Assembly (NCBI GenBank): GCA_029266575.1
Contig: JAQSWP010000009.1
Span: 1-36,171 of the forward strand
Direction of reading: 5' to 3'
Origin: Alphaproteobacteria bacterium
GTDB taxonomy: Bacteria > Pseudomonadota > Alphaproteobacteria > Reyranellales > JAQSWP01
DNA length: 36,171 bases
A program made the position numbers and the translations under genes. The notes under the pieces were generated by a model, which saw only the letters and a program-made list of their open reading frames with translations, ran no database searches and was not told the origin of the DNA. Within the stretch, counting starts at the first letter, position 1. Each line of letters starts with the position of its first letter. Of this stretch, positions 22,977-31,332 are shown piece by piece.

Positions 22977-24337
22977 GTCCGCGCTCCCTTGCGATCGGTC
23001 TCTTTGAATGTAGGATTCTGCCATCTTACGACAACCCGCGCCCCACCGGTGGGAGCATTGGCGAAACTGACCGCGCCGCCGCCGCGGGCCAAAAGGTTCT
23101 TGGCGATAAACACGCCCAGCCCCATATGGCCGCCCTCGCCGGTCCGGGTCGACATATAGGGCTCGCCCAGCGATTCCAGGATATCGGCGGCGAAGCCCGG
23201 CCCGTCGTCGCTGATTTCGACCAGAACTTCATGCCGGGTCCAGGCCGTGGTCACCCGCACTTCGCGGCGGGCGAATTGCAGGGCGTTCTGCAGCAGGTTG
23301 CCCAGGCCCTGGATCAGTTCCGCCGAGCGCGTCACCAGCGGCGCCGTCACCGGCGCTTCAGGCGTGGCCGGGCCCGCCGTGAATCTGAGCGCGACGTCGG
23401 GCCGGCGATAGGGCTCGCCGGCGCTTTCGACCAAGGCCGGCAGCGGCACCTGCAGATACATCGCAGACACGTCCTCGGTCGGCTTTTGCGCCAGGCTGGT
23501 GAGAATGTCGCGACAGCGCCGCGCCTCCTGCCCCAGCAGGCGCACGTCCTCGTGCAGCGGACTATCCGGCCCAACCGAATGCTGCAAATCGTCGGCGATC
23601 AGCGTGATGGTGCCGAGCGGCGAACCCAATTCATGCGCCGCCGACGCCGCCAGCGCGCCGAGCGCCGACATGCGCCGCTCGCGCGCCAGCGCCTCGGAGG
23701 TGGCGGCGAGCGCATTGGCCATGCGGCGAGCCTCTTCCGCCACACGCCAGGCGTACAGCGCCACCAGCAGGGCGGTCAGCACCAGACCGATCCACAAGGC
23801 GCCGACATAGAGTCCCGGCAGATGCGGCTCCTGGCCCGGCCACGGCAGCGGCTTGCGCAGCAGGCCGATGAAGCTGATGCAGCCGATGGTCAGCAGCGAC
23901 AGCGCCAGCGTGGAGCGGAAGGAAAGGACGGTCGCCGCCACCGCCACCGGCGCCAGCAGCAGGATGGCGAACGGATTGTGCAGCCCGCCCGTCAGGTAGA
24001 GCAGGGCGGTAAGCTGGATGATGTCGAAGCCCAGAAAGATCGCCGCATCGCGATCGATCAGCCGCGCCGTGGCGGGCCGCCCCACACTGACCACGATGTT
24101 GAGCAGGGCCGAGGTCGCGATCACCGCCAGCACCGGCAGAACCGGCAGGCCATAGCCCAGCCCCCATTGCACCGTGGCCACGGTCAGCAGCTGGCCGGCG
24201 ACGGCGGCCCAGCGGATGATGACCAGCGCACGCAGGCGCACGCCGGCCTGCACCGTGAAGGAGCGTTCCCGTTCGGCCGCTTCCAGGCTGGCAGCCGGGG
24301 ACGCGGAGTCGATGGATTTTTCGGCAGTGCCGGCCAT
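22973..24337 (-). CDS. regB: Redox sensor histidine kinase RegB (PrrB/ActS type)
   Basis: A 454-residue membrane kinase. Six hydrophobic helices fill about residues 35-200 and include GGLHNPF at 117-123, the quinone-binding motif of RegB. The dimerisation/phosphoacceptor box has H235 in AASAAHELGSPLG. The redox-active cysteine position is kept as C275 in EARRCRDIL. The ATP-binding domain follows with an N-box (GNLLQNALQFA), a G1 box (DDGPGF) and a G2 box (GGHMGLGVFIAK). All sensing residues known from Rhodobacter RegB are present, so redox and quinone sensing is expected. The start at 24337 was chosen over 24388, which adds 17 unlikely residues. It is followed by regA with an ATGA overlap. 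Confidence 0.94.
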   Translation of the reverse strand: MAGTAEKSIDSASPAASLEAAERERSFTVQAGVRLRALVIIRWAAVAGQLLTVATVQWGLGYGLPVLPVLAVIATSALLNIVVSVGRPATARLIDRDAAIFLGFDIIQLTALLYLTGGLHNPFAILLLAPVAVAATVLSFRSTLALSLLTIGCISFIGLLRKPLPWPGQEPHLPGLYVGALWIGLVLTALLVALYAWRVAEEARRMANALAATSEALARERRMSALGALAASAAHELGSPLGTITLIADDLQHSVGPDSPLHEDVRLLGQEARRCRDILTSLAQKPTEDVSAMYLQVPLPALVESAGEPYRRPDVALRFTAGPATPEAPVTAPLVTRSAELIQGLGNLLQNALQFARREVRVTTAWTRHEVLVEISDDGPGFAADILESLGEPYMSTRTGEGGHMGLGVFIAKNLLARGGGAVSFANAPTGGARVVVRWQNPTFKETDRKGART

Positions 24338-24482
24338 TGGGTGGGGGTAGGCCGTCCTTGGTTCGCGGTCAAGCCTGCCGGCTGCCAAACCCGTTCCGCT
24401 GCGAAACGGCTCCAGCCCTTCAAATCTCAGGCGTTTAGGGGTGCCGGCCCAGACAGGCTGGGCATGCCCCAGGCTATGACGC

Positions 24483-26906
24483 CTAGACGGCGAACTCGTA
24501 GCGCTGGTCGACCTGGTCCCAGACGTACTGGGTGACGACCGGCGTGCCGCCGGTGGCGTCGTTGTTCCACAGCGCGATGACGCTGATGTCCTGCTGCTCG
24601 AAGGTCATCACATTGCCGGCGCCGGCGCCGGAAACGATGTGCAGCTCCAACGTGCCGCCGACAGCGCCGACATCGACGATCTGCACCATGTCGTCGCCAT
24701 CGTTGTCGTAGAGGTCCTGATCGGTTTCGAACACGCCGCTGCCATTGAGCAGGCTGTCCGAGCCGGCGATCGTCTCGGTGGTGTCGAAATCGGGGTACAC
24801 CACTATGGCGTTGACATGCGCGCCAGTCGCCGGCAACGGGCCCGGATCGGCATCGTCGATCAGATCGTCGCCGTCAGAGCGCGCCCAATAGTAATAGTCG
24901 ATGCCGGCGCCGCCGATCAGCACGTCGCCATCGCCGGCGCCGCCATAAAGATAATCGGTGTCCAGGCCGCCATAGATCGTGTCGCTGCCGGCGCCGCCCC
25001 ACAGCACGTCGCTGTCGCTGCCGCCATCGAGCTCGTCATTGCCCTGCCAGGTGGAAATCGCATCGTCGCCGGTCTCGCCTTTGACCCGGTCGATGCCGGT
25101 GCCGCCGGTGGATTGGGCGATGAATTTGTCGTTGCTGCCGCCCAGGCTGAAGCTGACGCTGGCATAGGTGCCGCTAACGAACACCTGGTCGGTGCCGTCG
25201 ACCGAACTGTCGTCGAGCCCGGTCACTGACAGGCCTTTGTTCAGGCTGGCGTTGTTGAGATTGAGCACCAGCAGGTCGGAGCCGTCGGCGCTCATGAAGC
25301 CGTTGGCCGAGCCGTCGTCGAAAATGACATCGTCGCCCAGACCGCCAAAGGCGAAGTCGTTGCCGCCGCCGCCGAAGATCGTATCGTCCCCGGCGCCGCC
25401 GAAGATCGTGTCGTCGCCGCTGCCGCCGAACAGCAGATCGTTGCCGGACCCTTCGCTCAGTCCGTTGCTGGCGCGCGAGTCGCCGTAGATCGTGTCGTGG
25501 CCGGCGCCGCCGAACACGGTATCGGCGCCGGTGCTGATGCCGGTGTTCAGCCGGCCGCCGATCAGCAGATCATTGCCGCTGCCGGAAACGATAACGTCGC
25601 TGCCGTCCTCGCCAGCGATTGTGATGTTGTCGCCATAGATCGAGGCGCTGTCGCCGCCGCCGGTGTCCTGGTGATTAAGGCCGATAACGTCGGCGCCAGC
25701 GCCCGCCAGAATGATTTCGATTCCAGCCATGCGGCTGGTGCCGCCAACGCCAAAGCCCGAACCGGTGTTGAGATCGCCCGGCTTGTTGACGAAGACGTTG
25801 TCGCCGTCGTCCAGCAGCAGCGTATCGATGCCAGCGTCGCCGAAAAACGTATCGAGGGAATAGCTGTCGGAGCTCAGCGCCAGACTGAAGGTGCCCCCGG
25901 TGGAGCCGTCCCACAGCCGTACACTGCCGCTCGTCGCGGCATCGGCGTTGAAATAGAGCTCGTCGTTCTCCGTGCCGCCATAGAGCGTGTCGGCGTTGGT
26001 GCCGCCATAAAGCTTGTCGTTGGCGTCGTTGCCGGACAGCGTATCGTCGCCCGCATCGCCGAACAGCGTATCGCTGCCTTCGTCGCCAGCGTTGCCGCCG
26101 TCGATCCGGTCGTCGCCAGTGCCGCCATAGGCGGTGTCGGCGGTGATGATGCGGTCGTTGCCGGAGCCGCCAAAGGCGAGGTCGCCGAAACCGGAAATGT
26201 TGTCGATGGTGTCGTTGCCGCCGCCGCCATAGAAGGTCTCGATGCCTTCGCCCGACCCAAACAGAAGATCGTTGCCGCCTTCGCCCCACAGAGTGGCGCT
26301 GGCGCCTTCGCTCGAGCGAATCGTATCGGCGCTGCCGGTGGCTTCATCGATATCCGTGCTGCCGGCATCGCCCCACAGTCGATCGAGCCCGCCACCGCCG
26401 AAAATCACGTCGCCGTCGCTGCCGCCATAGACGCGATCGGCGCCGGTCGACAGCGCCAGCGTGTCGTTGCCGCTGCCGCCATAGACGGTGGCGTTGGTGG
26501 CGTAGCCGTTCGGATCGCCGCCCGAACCGCCCTCGTTGTAGGTCAGGTTCAGAATGTCGTTGCCGCCGCGCAGATCGAAAACTTCGAAATCGCGATCGTT
26601 GTCGTCGGCGCCGGTGTAGAGCCGCGCCCGCGTCGATGAATTTGAGACCGACAACCCGTCGGTGGTTTCGTAGTCCCAGAAGATGAAATCGTTGGCATTG
26701 CCGGCGACCAGGACGTCGGCTGTGGTGCCGCCCGAAACGGTCCAGGCCTGCGGCCGCGCCGTCATGAAGTCGTACTCGCTGAAGTTCAGCGTGGCGATGA
26801 CGTCGGTGCCGTCGGCAGCGTAAATCGTTGTCGCATCCGTGCCACTGCCATTGCTGGTCGCCAGAGTGACGTCGGTACCGGACGACTTGTCGAATGTATA
26901 AGCCAT
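24483..26906 (-). CDS. RTX calcium-binding protein, probable type I secretion cargo
   Basis: An 807-residue acidic protein dominated by RTX nonapeptides of the GGxGxDxxx type, in at least four blocks (for example GGSGDDTIFGGAGDDTIFGG around residue 500). I see no cysteine. There is no N-terminal signal peptide and no enzymatic or pore-forming domain that I recognise, so it is not a proven toxin. The C-terminus, after the last repeats, is a beta-rich segment ending YEFAV, a hydrophobic tail typical of type I secretion signals. The repeats would fold on calcium after export. The ABC transporter and adaptor at 17412-21161 are the likely exporter. Lying in a polysaccharide locus, it may be a surface or biofilm-matrix protein. 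The ATG at 26906 has AAGGAT upstream. Confidence 0.9.
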   Translation of the reverse strand: MAYTFDKSSGTDVTLATSNGSGTDATTIYAADGTDVIATLNFSEYDFMTARPQAWTVSGGTTADVLVAGNANDFIFWDYETTDGLSVSNSSTRARLYTGADDNDRDFEVFDLRGGNDILNLTYNEGGSGGDPNGYATNATVYGGSGNDTLALSTGADRVYGGSDGDVIFGGGGLDRLWGDAGSTDIDEATGSADTIRSSEGASATLWGEGGNDLLFGSGEGIETFYGGGGNDTIDNISGFGDLAFGGSGNDRIITADTAYGGTGDDRIDGGNAGDEGSDTLFGDAGDDTLSGNDANDKLYGGTNADTLYGGTENDELYFNADAATSGSVRLWDGSTGGTFSLALSSDSYSLDTFFGDAGIDTLLLDDGDNVFVNKPGDLNTGSGFGVGGTSRMAGIEIILAGAGADVIGLNHQDTGGGDSASIYGDNITIAGEDGSDVIVSGSGNDLLIGGRLNTGISTGADTVFGGAGHDTIYGDSRASNGLSEGSGNDLLFGGSGDDTIFGGAGDDTIFGGGGNDFAFGGLGDDVIFDDGSANGFMSADGSDLLVLNLNNASLNKGLSVTGLDDSSVDGTDQVFVSGTYASVSFSLGGSNDKFIAQSTGGTGIDRVKGETGDDAISTWQGNDELDGGSDSDVLWGGAGSDTIYGGLDTDYLYGGAGDGDVLIGGAGIDYYYWARSDGDDLIDDADPGPLPATGAHVNAIVVYPDFDTTETIAGSDSLLNGSGVFETDQDLYDNDGDDMVQIVDVGAVGGTLELHIVSGAGAGNVMTFEQQDISVIALWNNDATGGTPVVTQYVWDQVDQRYEFAV

Positions 26907-27274
26907 TGGAATATATCCTTTTCGAATATGTCCTATCGCACTCGCAATGCGTGCGGCCGGCTATAAATCTCACAGGGGAGAGCGCCGGCGCAGGCGGACA
27001 ATCGGCAAGGCCTGCCGTTAGGTCAATTCGGATTTGCCTGCAAATTCAGGGACTAAATCGCTGTTTACAATGTGCTTGTGGGCTGCAAATTCAGCCGCAT
27101 TGGAGTGCACTTTGCATGCGAAATCACGAAGCCGTTCTTTTTATTGGGCCATTCGACCGCTGCTCTGCCGCAAGTCTTAGGCTTTAGACGTAAAGCTTCC
27201 GTAGGTGGGTAGCAGTGCAAGTTTAGCGGCACGCGGTCGCAGGCGATTTGCCACTTGCGCCTTTCGGATAGGAC
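26907..27274. other. Intergenic region upstream of the RTX gene
   Basis: No convincing gene is found in these 368 bp; a plus-strand frame of 97 codons (26894-27187) lacks a ribosome binding site and resembles nothing. The region must carry the promoter of the RTX gene. It holds two copies of a 12-bp dyad (27038 and 27083) and a small perfect stem GCTTTA-GACG-TAAAGC at 27181-27196, which could help end the cobT transcript. Confidence 0.5.
27038..27094. promoter_or_regulatory. Pair of CTGCAAATTCAG sites upstream of the RTX gene
   Basis: CTGCAAATTCAG occurs at 27038-27049 and again at 27083-27094, 45 bp apart, which is close to four helical turns. Each is a dyad (CCTG...CAGG and GGCTG...CAGCC) around CAAATT. 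They lie about 130-190 bp upstream of the RTX start and could be a paired operator; the binding protein is unknown. Confidence 0.4.
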
Positions 27275-28294
27275 TCACTGCCGTTCGCTGACACCAGCTT
27301 CGCCGAACGTGGCCATGCCGGTGTGGCAGGCAACCGCCGCCTTGAGCAGGGTGACGGCCAGAGCGGCGCCGGATCCCTCGCCTAGCCGCATGTCGAGTTG
27401 CAGCAACGGCTTCAGTCTCAGCCGGTCCAGAACCTTGCCATGGGCCGGCTCGGCGGACAGATGCCCTGCCAGGCAATGGTCGAGGCCGCGCGCATCCAGC
27501 GCCTGTACGACGGCAGCGGCGGCGGCGCAGGCGAAACCATCGAGCAGCACCGGCGTGCGCGCCAGACGCGCCGCCAGAATGGCGCCGACGATCGCCGCCA
27601 ATTCCTCGCCGCCCAGCGCCCGCAGCAGATGCAGCGGATCATTCAACAGCGCCTTGTTGACGGCAACGCCCTTGGTCACGACCTCGCGCTTGCGCTCCAG
27701 CGCGGCGCCGAAAACGCCGGTGCCCGGCCCAACCCAATCCGTGGCCTCGCCGCCAAACAGCGCCAAGCAGAGCGCGGCCGCCGAGGTGCTGTTGCCGATG
27801 CCCATTTCGCCCAGGCACAGCACGTCGATGCCCTGCTCCACCGCCATCATGCCGTAGGCGATGGCGCGGGCGCAGCGCGCCTCATCCATTGCCGGCCCTT
27901 GCGTAAAATCGGCGGTTGGGCGTTGCAGATCCATTTCGTACACGCGCAGATCGCCGTCGATCTGCGCGGTGAGCTGATTGACCGCAGCACCACCCTTGAT
28001 GAAGTTTTGCACCATCTGCGCCGTCACCTCCGGCGGATAGGCCGACACGCCCTGCGCGGCAACGCCATGATTGCCGGCGAACACCGCCACACGCGGGCGG
28101 TCGCAGCGCGGCGGATGGCGCCCCTGCCAGGTGGCGAGGAATTGCGCGATCTCCTCCAGCCGCCCCAGCGAGCCTGCCGGCTTGGTCAGCGCCTGCTGGC
28201 GCTGCAAGGCGCTGGTTCCGGCCGCCAGGTCGGGGCCGGGCAATTCGCGCAAAAGGCCGCGGATTTCGTCGAAAGTGGCACTGGAGTCGGGCAT
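27275..28294 (-). CDS. cobT: Nicotinate-nucleotide--dimethylbenzimidazole phosphoribosyltransferase CobT
   Basis: A 339-residue enzyme of lower-ligand activation in cobalamin synthesis. It transfers phosphoribose from nicotinate mononucleotide to dimethylbenzimidazole to give alpha-ribazole phosphate. Conserved segments are AGNHGVAAQGVSAYP (73-87), GEMGIGNSTSAAAL (162-175) and LDMRLGEGSGAALA near the C-terminus, with the catalytic glutamate at E306. The chosen start is ATG 28294; a TTG at 28315 adds seven residues. It is divergent from cobS with a gap of 52 bp, so the two promoters must sit back to back or overlap. I see no cobalamin riboswitch in front of it. Confidence 0.96.
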   Translation of the reverse strand: MPDSSATFDEIRGLLRELPGPDLAAGTSALQRQQALTKPAGSLGRLEEIAQFLATWQGRHPPRCDRPRVAVFAGNHGVAAQGVSAYPPEVTAQMVQNFIKGGAAVNQLTAQIDGDLRVYEMDLQRPTADFTQGPAMDEARCARAIAYGMMAVEQGIDVLCLGEMGIGNSTSAAALCLALFGGEATDWVGPGTGVFGAALERKREVVTKGVAVNKALLNDPLHLLRALGGEELAAIVGAILAARLARTPVLLDGFACAAAAAVVQALDARGLDHCLAGHLSAEPAHGKVLDRLRLKPLLQLDMRLGEGSGAALAVTLLKAAVACHTGMATFGEAGVSERQ

Positions 28295-28346
28295 GGATTG
28301 GCTGCTGGCTGGCAAAGGGGGCGCACTGTCCTATAACAAGGCGCAG

Positions 28347-29147
28347 ATGCAAAGTCCCGCAGACGACACCGCCGCCGCCACCGCGGCCGCCCTCGAACCG
28401 GCGCCCTGGCTGCAGGCTTTTGCCGTCGCGCTGGCGTTTTTCACGCGCCTGAAGCTGCGGCCGGAGAAGATCCATCCCCTGGCCGCCTGCGCCCAAGGCT
28501 TCGCCGCCGCCGGCGCGGTGGTCGGGCTGATCGTCGGGCTGGTGTTGCTGGCAGCGCACGGGCTTGGCCTGCCGGGTCTGGTTTCCGCTCTGCTGGCCCT
28601 GGGCAGCGGGCTGATCGTAACCGGCGCCCTGCACGAGGATGGCCTGGCCGATTGCGCCGATGCGCTGGGGGCAAGGGAACGTGAGCGCTCGCTCGCCATC
28701 ATGCGCGACAGCCGGACCGGCACCTACGGTGTACTGGCTCTGCTGCTGTCGACTGGCCTGCGAGTGGCGGCACTGGTGGCGCTGCCGGGCAGCGTGGCGC
28801 TGGCGGCATTGATCGGCGCCCACGCCTTCTCGCGCGGGGCACTGGCGATCGCGCTCGAGCGGCTCGAGCCCTTGCGGCGCGACGGGCTGGGCGCCACGGC
28901 GGGCAAACCGCAGCACAGACAGGCGATGCTGAGCCTTGGCATCGGCGCCGGTGTGTTGCTGGTGGTCTGCCTGCTGTTCGCCAAGATCGGCGTCGGGCTG
29001 TTCGCCTTGGTGTTGGGCGGGCTGGCCGGGATGGCCGCGATGGAAGTGGCGCGGCGGCGTTTCGGCGGCCAGACCGGCGACGTGCTTGGCGCCATCCAGC
29101 AATGCATCGAGATCGCAGCCCTGGTCGCCTTCACGTTTTTCTATTGA
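28347..29147 (+). CDS. cobS: Adenosylcobinamide-GDP ribazoletransferase CobS (CobV)
   Basis: A 266-residue membrane enzyme that joins adenosylcobinamide-GDP and alpha-ribazole to form adenosylcobalamin (or its phosphate). The motif HEDGLADCAD at 96-105 and DSRTGTYG at 121-128 are the family signatures, set among about six hydrophobic helices. The start ATG 28347 has AAGG five bases upstream and gives the normal length; ATG 28293 in the same frame would add 18 residues and overlap cobT. Downstream, 18 bp away, is the phosphatase and then cobU, so the three form an operon. Confidence 0.95.
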   Translation: MQSPADDTAAATAAALEPAPWLQAFAVALAFFTRLKLRPEKIHPLAACAQGFAAAGAVVGLIVGLVLLAAHGLGLPGLVSALLALGSGLIVTGALHEDGLADCADALGARERERSLAIMRDSRTGTYGVLALLLSTGLRVAALVALPGSVALAALIGAHAFSRGALAIALERLEPLRRDGLGATAGKPQHRQAMLSLGIGAGVLLVVCLLFAKIGVGLFALVLGGLAGMAAMEVARRRFGGQTGDVLGAIQQCIEIAALVAFTFFY

Positions 29148-29165
29148 GTCGAGGAGAAGTTCGTC

Positions 29166-29825
29166 ATGACCGCACGCACGCCCCGTCCCGGCGCTCCCGA
29201 GTCCGGCGCGATCACGCGCTGGTGGTGGGTGCGTCACGCGCCGGTGCCCAATCCCGAAGCGCGTTGCTACGGCCAGCTCGACAAGGAAGCCGATTGCTCC
29301 GATCCCGATCTCTTTTCAGCGCAGGCCCGAGTGCTGCCGAAGAACGCCATCTGGTATGCCAGCAATCTGCGCCGCGCCATCCAGACGGCTGAAGCGCTGG
29401 CGGCGGCCGGCGCCGAAATGGAGCGGCTCAACATCGATCCCGGCCTGGCCGAGCAGAGCTTCGGCGATTGGCAGGGCATGACCTATGCCGAGCTGGGCGC
29501 GCAGCATGGCGAGGGCCACCAGTTCTGGCTGGTGCCGCCGGCCAAGCGGGCGCCCAATGGCGAAAGCTTCGTCGATCTGTTCGATCGCGCCACCGCCTCG
29601 ATCGAGCGCCTGACGCAAGAACATCGCGGCCGCGACATCGTCGCCGTGGCGCATGGCGGCACCATCCGCGCCGCGCTCGGCCTGGCGCTCAACCTGCATC
29701 CCGAGCAGGCGGTGCGCTTCGAGACCGCCAACGTTTCGCTGACCCTGATCGAGCACGTCGAAGCCGCCGACCCCGACCACGCCTGGCGCGTCGCCTGGGT
29801 CAATCACGTGCCGCGGCTGGGCTAA
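29166..29825 (+). CDS. Histidine phosphatase, probable alpha-ribazole phosphatase (CobC-like)
   Basis: A 219-residue protein of the histidine phosphatase (phosphoglycerate mutase-like) superfamily. The nucleophile motif is VRHAP with H24; the second half has ASNLRRAIQTAEAL, the acid residue lies in GLAEQSFGDWQGM (E96), and the second histidine is H163 in VAHGGTIRAAL. Located between cobS and cobU, it most likely removes the phosphate from alpha-ribazole phosphate or from adenosylcobalamin phosphate. The superfamily has many substrates, so the role is set by context. It has a strong GAGGAGAA ribosome binding site, and cobU starts 4 bp after its stop. Confidence 0.87.
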   Translation: MTARTPRPGAPESGAITRWWWVRHAPVPNPEARCYGQLDKEADCSDPDLFSAQARVLPKNAIWYASNLRRAIQTAEALAAAGAEMERLNIDPGLAEQSFGDWQGMTYAELGAQHGEGHQFWLVPPAKRAPNGESFVDLFDRATASIERLTQEHRGRDIVAVAHGGTIRAALGLALNLHPEQAVRFETANVSLTLIEHVEAADPDHAWRVAWVNHVPRLG

Positions 29826-29829
29826 AACC

Positions 29830-30381
29830 ATGGAGCATCGTCCGCCCGATCGCCTACCGCCGGCCACCCTGGTGCTGGGCGGTGCGCGCGCAGGCAAAAG
29901 CCGCTACGCCGAAGCCATGATCGAGCGCAGCCGGCCGCAAGCCGCGATCTACATCGCCACGGCCGAAGCGGGCGACGTCGAGATGGCGACGCGCATTGCC
30001 GCGCATCGAGCGCAGCGCTCCGCCCTGTGGCAGACCGTCGAAGCGCCGATCGAGCTGGCCGACGCCATCGCCGAGGCGGCGCGCGCCGGCCATCCGGTGC
30101 TGGTCGATTGCCTGACCTTGTGGCTGAGCAATCTGATGCTGGGCGGACACGATTGCGACGAGGAATGCGACCGGCTGATCGACGCGTTCGGCGCCTTGGC
30201 GGCGCCCGTCGTCCTGGTCAGCAACGAGGTCGGCCTCAGCATCGTGCCCGACAACAAACTGGCCCGCGATTTCCGCGACCTGACCGGCAGAGTGAACCAG
30301 CGCGTCGCCGAGGCGGCGCATCGCGTGGTGTTCGTAGCGGCTGGACTGCCGATGCTGCTGAAAGACCGTCCGTTCGGCTAA
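29830..30381 (+). CDS. cobU: Adenosylcobinamide kinase / cobinamide-phosphate guanylyltransferase CobU
   Basis: A 183-residue bifunctional enzyme that phosphorylates adenosylcobinamide and then adds GMP. The P-loop GGARAGKS is at 17-24. The guanylylated histidine fits H59 in AAHRAQR, and VSNEVGLSIVP at 130-140 is the typical family segment, followed by DFRDLTGRVNQRVAE. It is the last gene of the cobS-phosphatase-cobU operon, with only 4 bp to the phosphatase. The upstream substrate route (corrin ring synthesis or cobinamide salvage) is not in the window. Confidence 0.96.
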   Translation: MEHRPPDRLPPATLVLGGARAGKSRYAEAMIERSRPQAAIYIATAEAGDVEMATRIAAHRAQRSALWQTVEAPIELADAIAEAARAGHPVLVDCLTLWLSNLMLGGHDCDEECDRLIDAFGALAAPVVLVSNEVGLSIVPDNKLARDFRDLTGRVNQRVAEAAHRVVFVAAGLPMLLKDRPFG

Positions 30382-30525
30382 CGGGAACGAAAACCGACGC
30401 GAGCCGTTTTCGCGCAGGTCGCCCGAGCGGGCCGGGTCCAGCCACATTTCTGCTACAATGGCTGTCGAGCATCGTCCTGCCCTAAGCTGGCATCGTCTTT
30501 TCCACATATCCGGGAGATTTTTCCA

Positions 30526-31215
30526 ATGACCCAGACCAGTTTCGCCCGCAGGAGTCTCCTGCTCGGGCTCGCGGCTGGATGCGCCGTTGCGCTGGCGCAA
30601 CCGGCGTTCGCCGATGCCGAGCGCCAGGCTCTGGTCAACGATGCCACCAAGGCGGCCCAGGTCCTGATCGAAGGCCCCGACTTTCCCGACGTCAAGCGGC
30701 TGCTGCCCCGCGCGCGCGCCGTCATGATCGTGCCGTCCATGGTGCAGGGCGGCTTCATCGTCGGCGCCGCCGGCGGCCGCGGCGTGATGCTGGCGCGCCT
30801 GCCGAGCGGCGGCTGGAGCAATCCCGCCTTCTACGGCATGGGCGCCGGCAGCGTCGGGCTGCAGATCGGCGGCAAGGTCTCCGAAGTCATGCTGATCGTG
30901 CTGACCGAAAAGGGACTGAACGCCCTGCTCGACGATCGCTTCAAGTTCGGCGCCGAAGCCGGCGTCACCGTGGTCAGCCTGGGCGCCGGCGTCGGCGGGT
31001 CGACCACCACAGCGGTCGGCGCCGACATCGTGGCCTATTCCAAATCGGTCGGCCTGTTCGCCGGCGGCGCGCTGGAAGGCTCCTACGTCGCGCCGGACAA
31101 CGACTGGAACAAGCTCTATTACGGCGGCGCGCCCAACACCCGCGCGATCCTGTTCGAGAACCGCTTCTCCAATCCCGGCGCGCAGGAATTGCGGGCGTTG
31201 CTGGGACGCCACTAG
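30526..31215 (+). CDS. SYLF-domain (YSC84-like) exported lipid-binding protein
   Basis: A 229-residue protein with an N-terminal signal of Tat-like look (FARRSLLLGLAAG, cleavage near AFADAE) and a SYLF/Ysc84 domain over most of the rest. Characteristic parts are RAVMIVPSMVQGGFIVGAAG, AFYGMGAGSVGLQIGG and the closing GLFAGGALEGSYVAPD. The eukaryotic domain binds phosphoinositides; the bacterial periplasmic members have no settled function. It has its own leader (140 bp from cobU) with GGGAG upstream of the ATG, and a strong hairpin follows the gene, so it is probably transcribed alone. Confidence 0.9.
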   Translation: MTQTSFARRSLLLGLAAGCAVALAQPAFADAERQALVNDATKAAQVLIEGPDFPDVKRLLPRARAVMIVPSMVQGGFIVGAAGGRGVMLARLPSGGWSNPAFYGMGAGSVGLQIGGKVSEVMLIVLTEKGLNALLDDRFKFGAEAGVTVVSLGAGVGGSTTTAVGADIVAYSKSVGLFAGGALEGSYVAPDNDWNKLYYGGAPNTRAILFENRFSNPGAQELRALLGRH

Positions 31216-31259
31216 CGCCGCAAAACCTTCATCCCCCGGCTCAACCGGGCCGACCCATG

Positions 31260-31305
31260 ACAGCACCAACTCCGCTCTCCCAAGAGCAGTTGGTGCTGTT
31301 TCTCT
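31260..31305 (+). terminator. Long-stem terminator after the SYLF gene
   Basis: ACAGCACCAACT (31260-31271) pairs with AGTTGGTGCTGT (31288-31299), and inside it GCTCT pairs with AGAGC, giving a 17-bp stem with a 2-base bulge and a four-base loop. TTTCTCT follows. It separates the SYLF gene from the convergent ankyrin gene and may stop transcripts from both sides. Confidence 0.75.
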
Positions 31306-31332
31306 ATGGGTACGGGCATGAGGGAGAGGAAA

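Noticed and set aside
24900-26500. Short tandem nucleotide repeats that could suggest a CRISPR array or satellite
   Set aside because: They encode GGxGxDxxx nonapeptides in frame, vary in sequence and have no constant spacer length; they are coding repeats.
25497-26639. A 380-codon plus-strand frame opposite the RTX gene
   Set aside because: It is the Ala/Val/Gly-rich complement of the RTX repeats, with no ribosome binding site or recognisable motif.
24483-26906. RTX protein as a pore-forming toxin
   Set aside because: There is no hydrophobic pore domain, no acylation site region and no adjacent acyltransferase gene (hlyC type); only calcium-binding repeats and a secretion tail are seen.
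26894-27187. A 97-codon plus-strand frame in the gap upstream of the RTX gene
   Set aside because: It begins inside the RTX 5' end, has no ribosome binding site and shows no family resemblance; its internal repeat comes from the two dyad sites.
28310-28337. Possible sigma-70 promoter for cobS (TGGCAA, 16 bp, TATAAC)
   Set aside because: The -10 box is fair but the -35 is poor, and it would put the RNA start only about 7 bases from the ATG; too weak to list as a feature.
27177-28346. Possible cobalamin riboswitch near cobT/cobS
   Set aside because: The 52-bp gap between the divergent cobT and cobS starts is far too short for the element, and the sequence downstream of cobT lacks a recognisable B12 box in a leader position.
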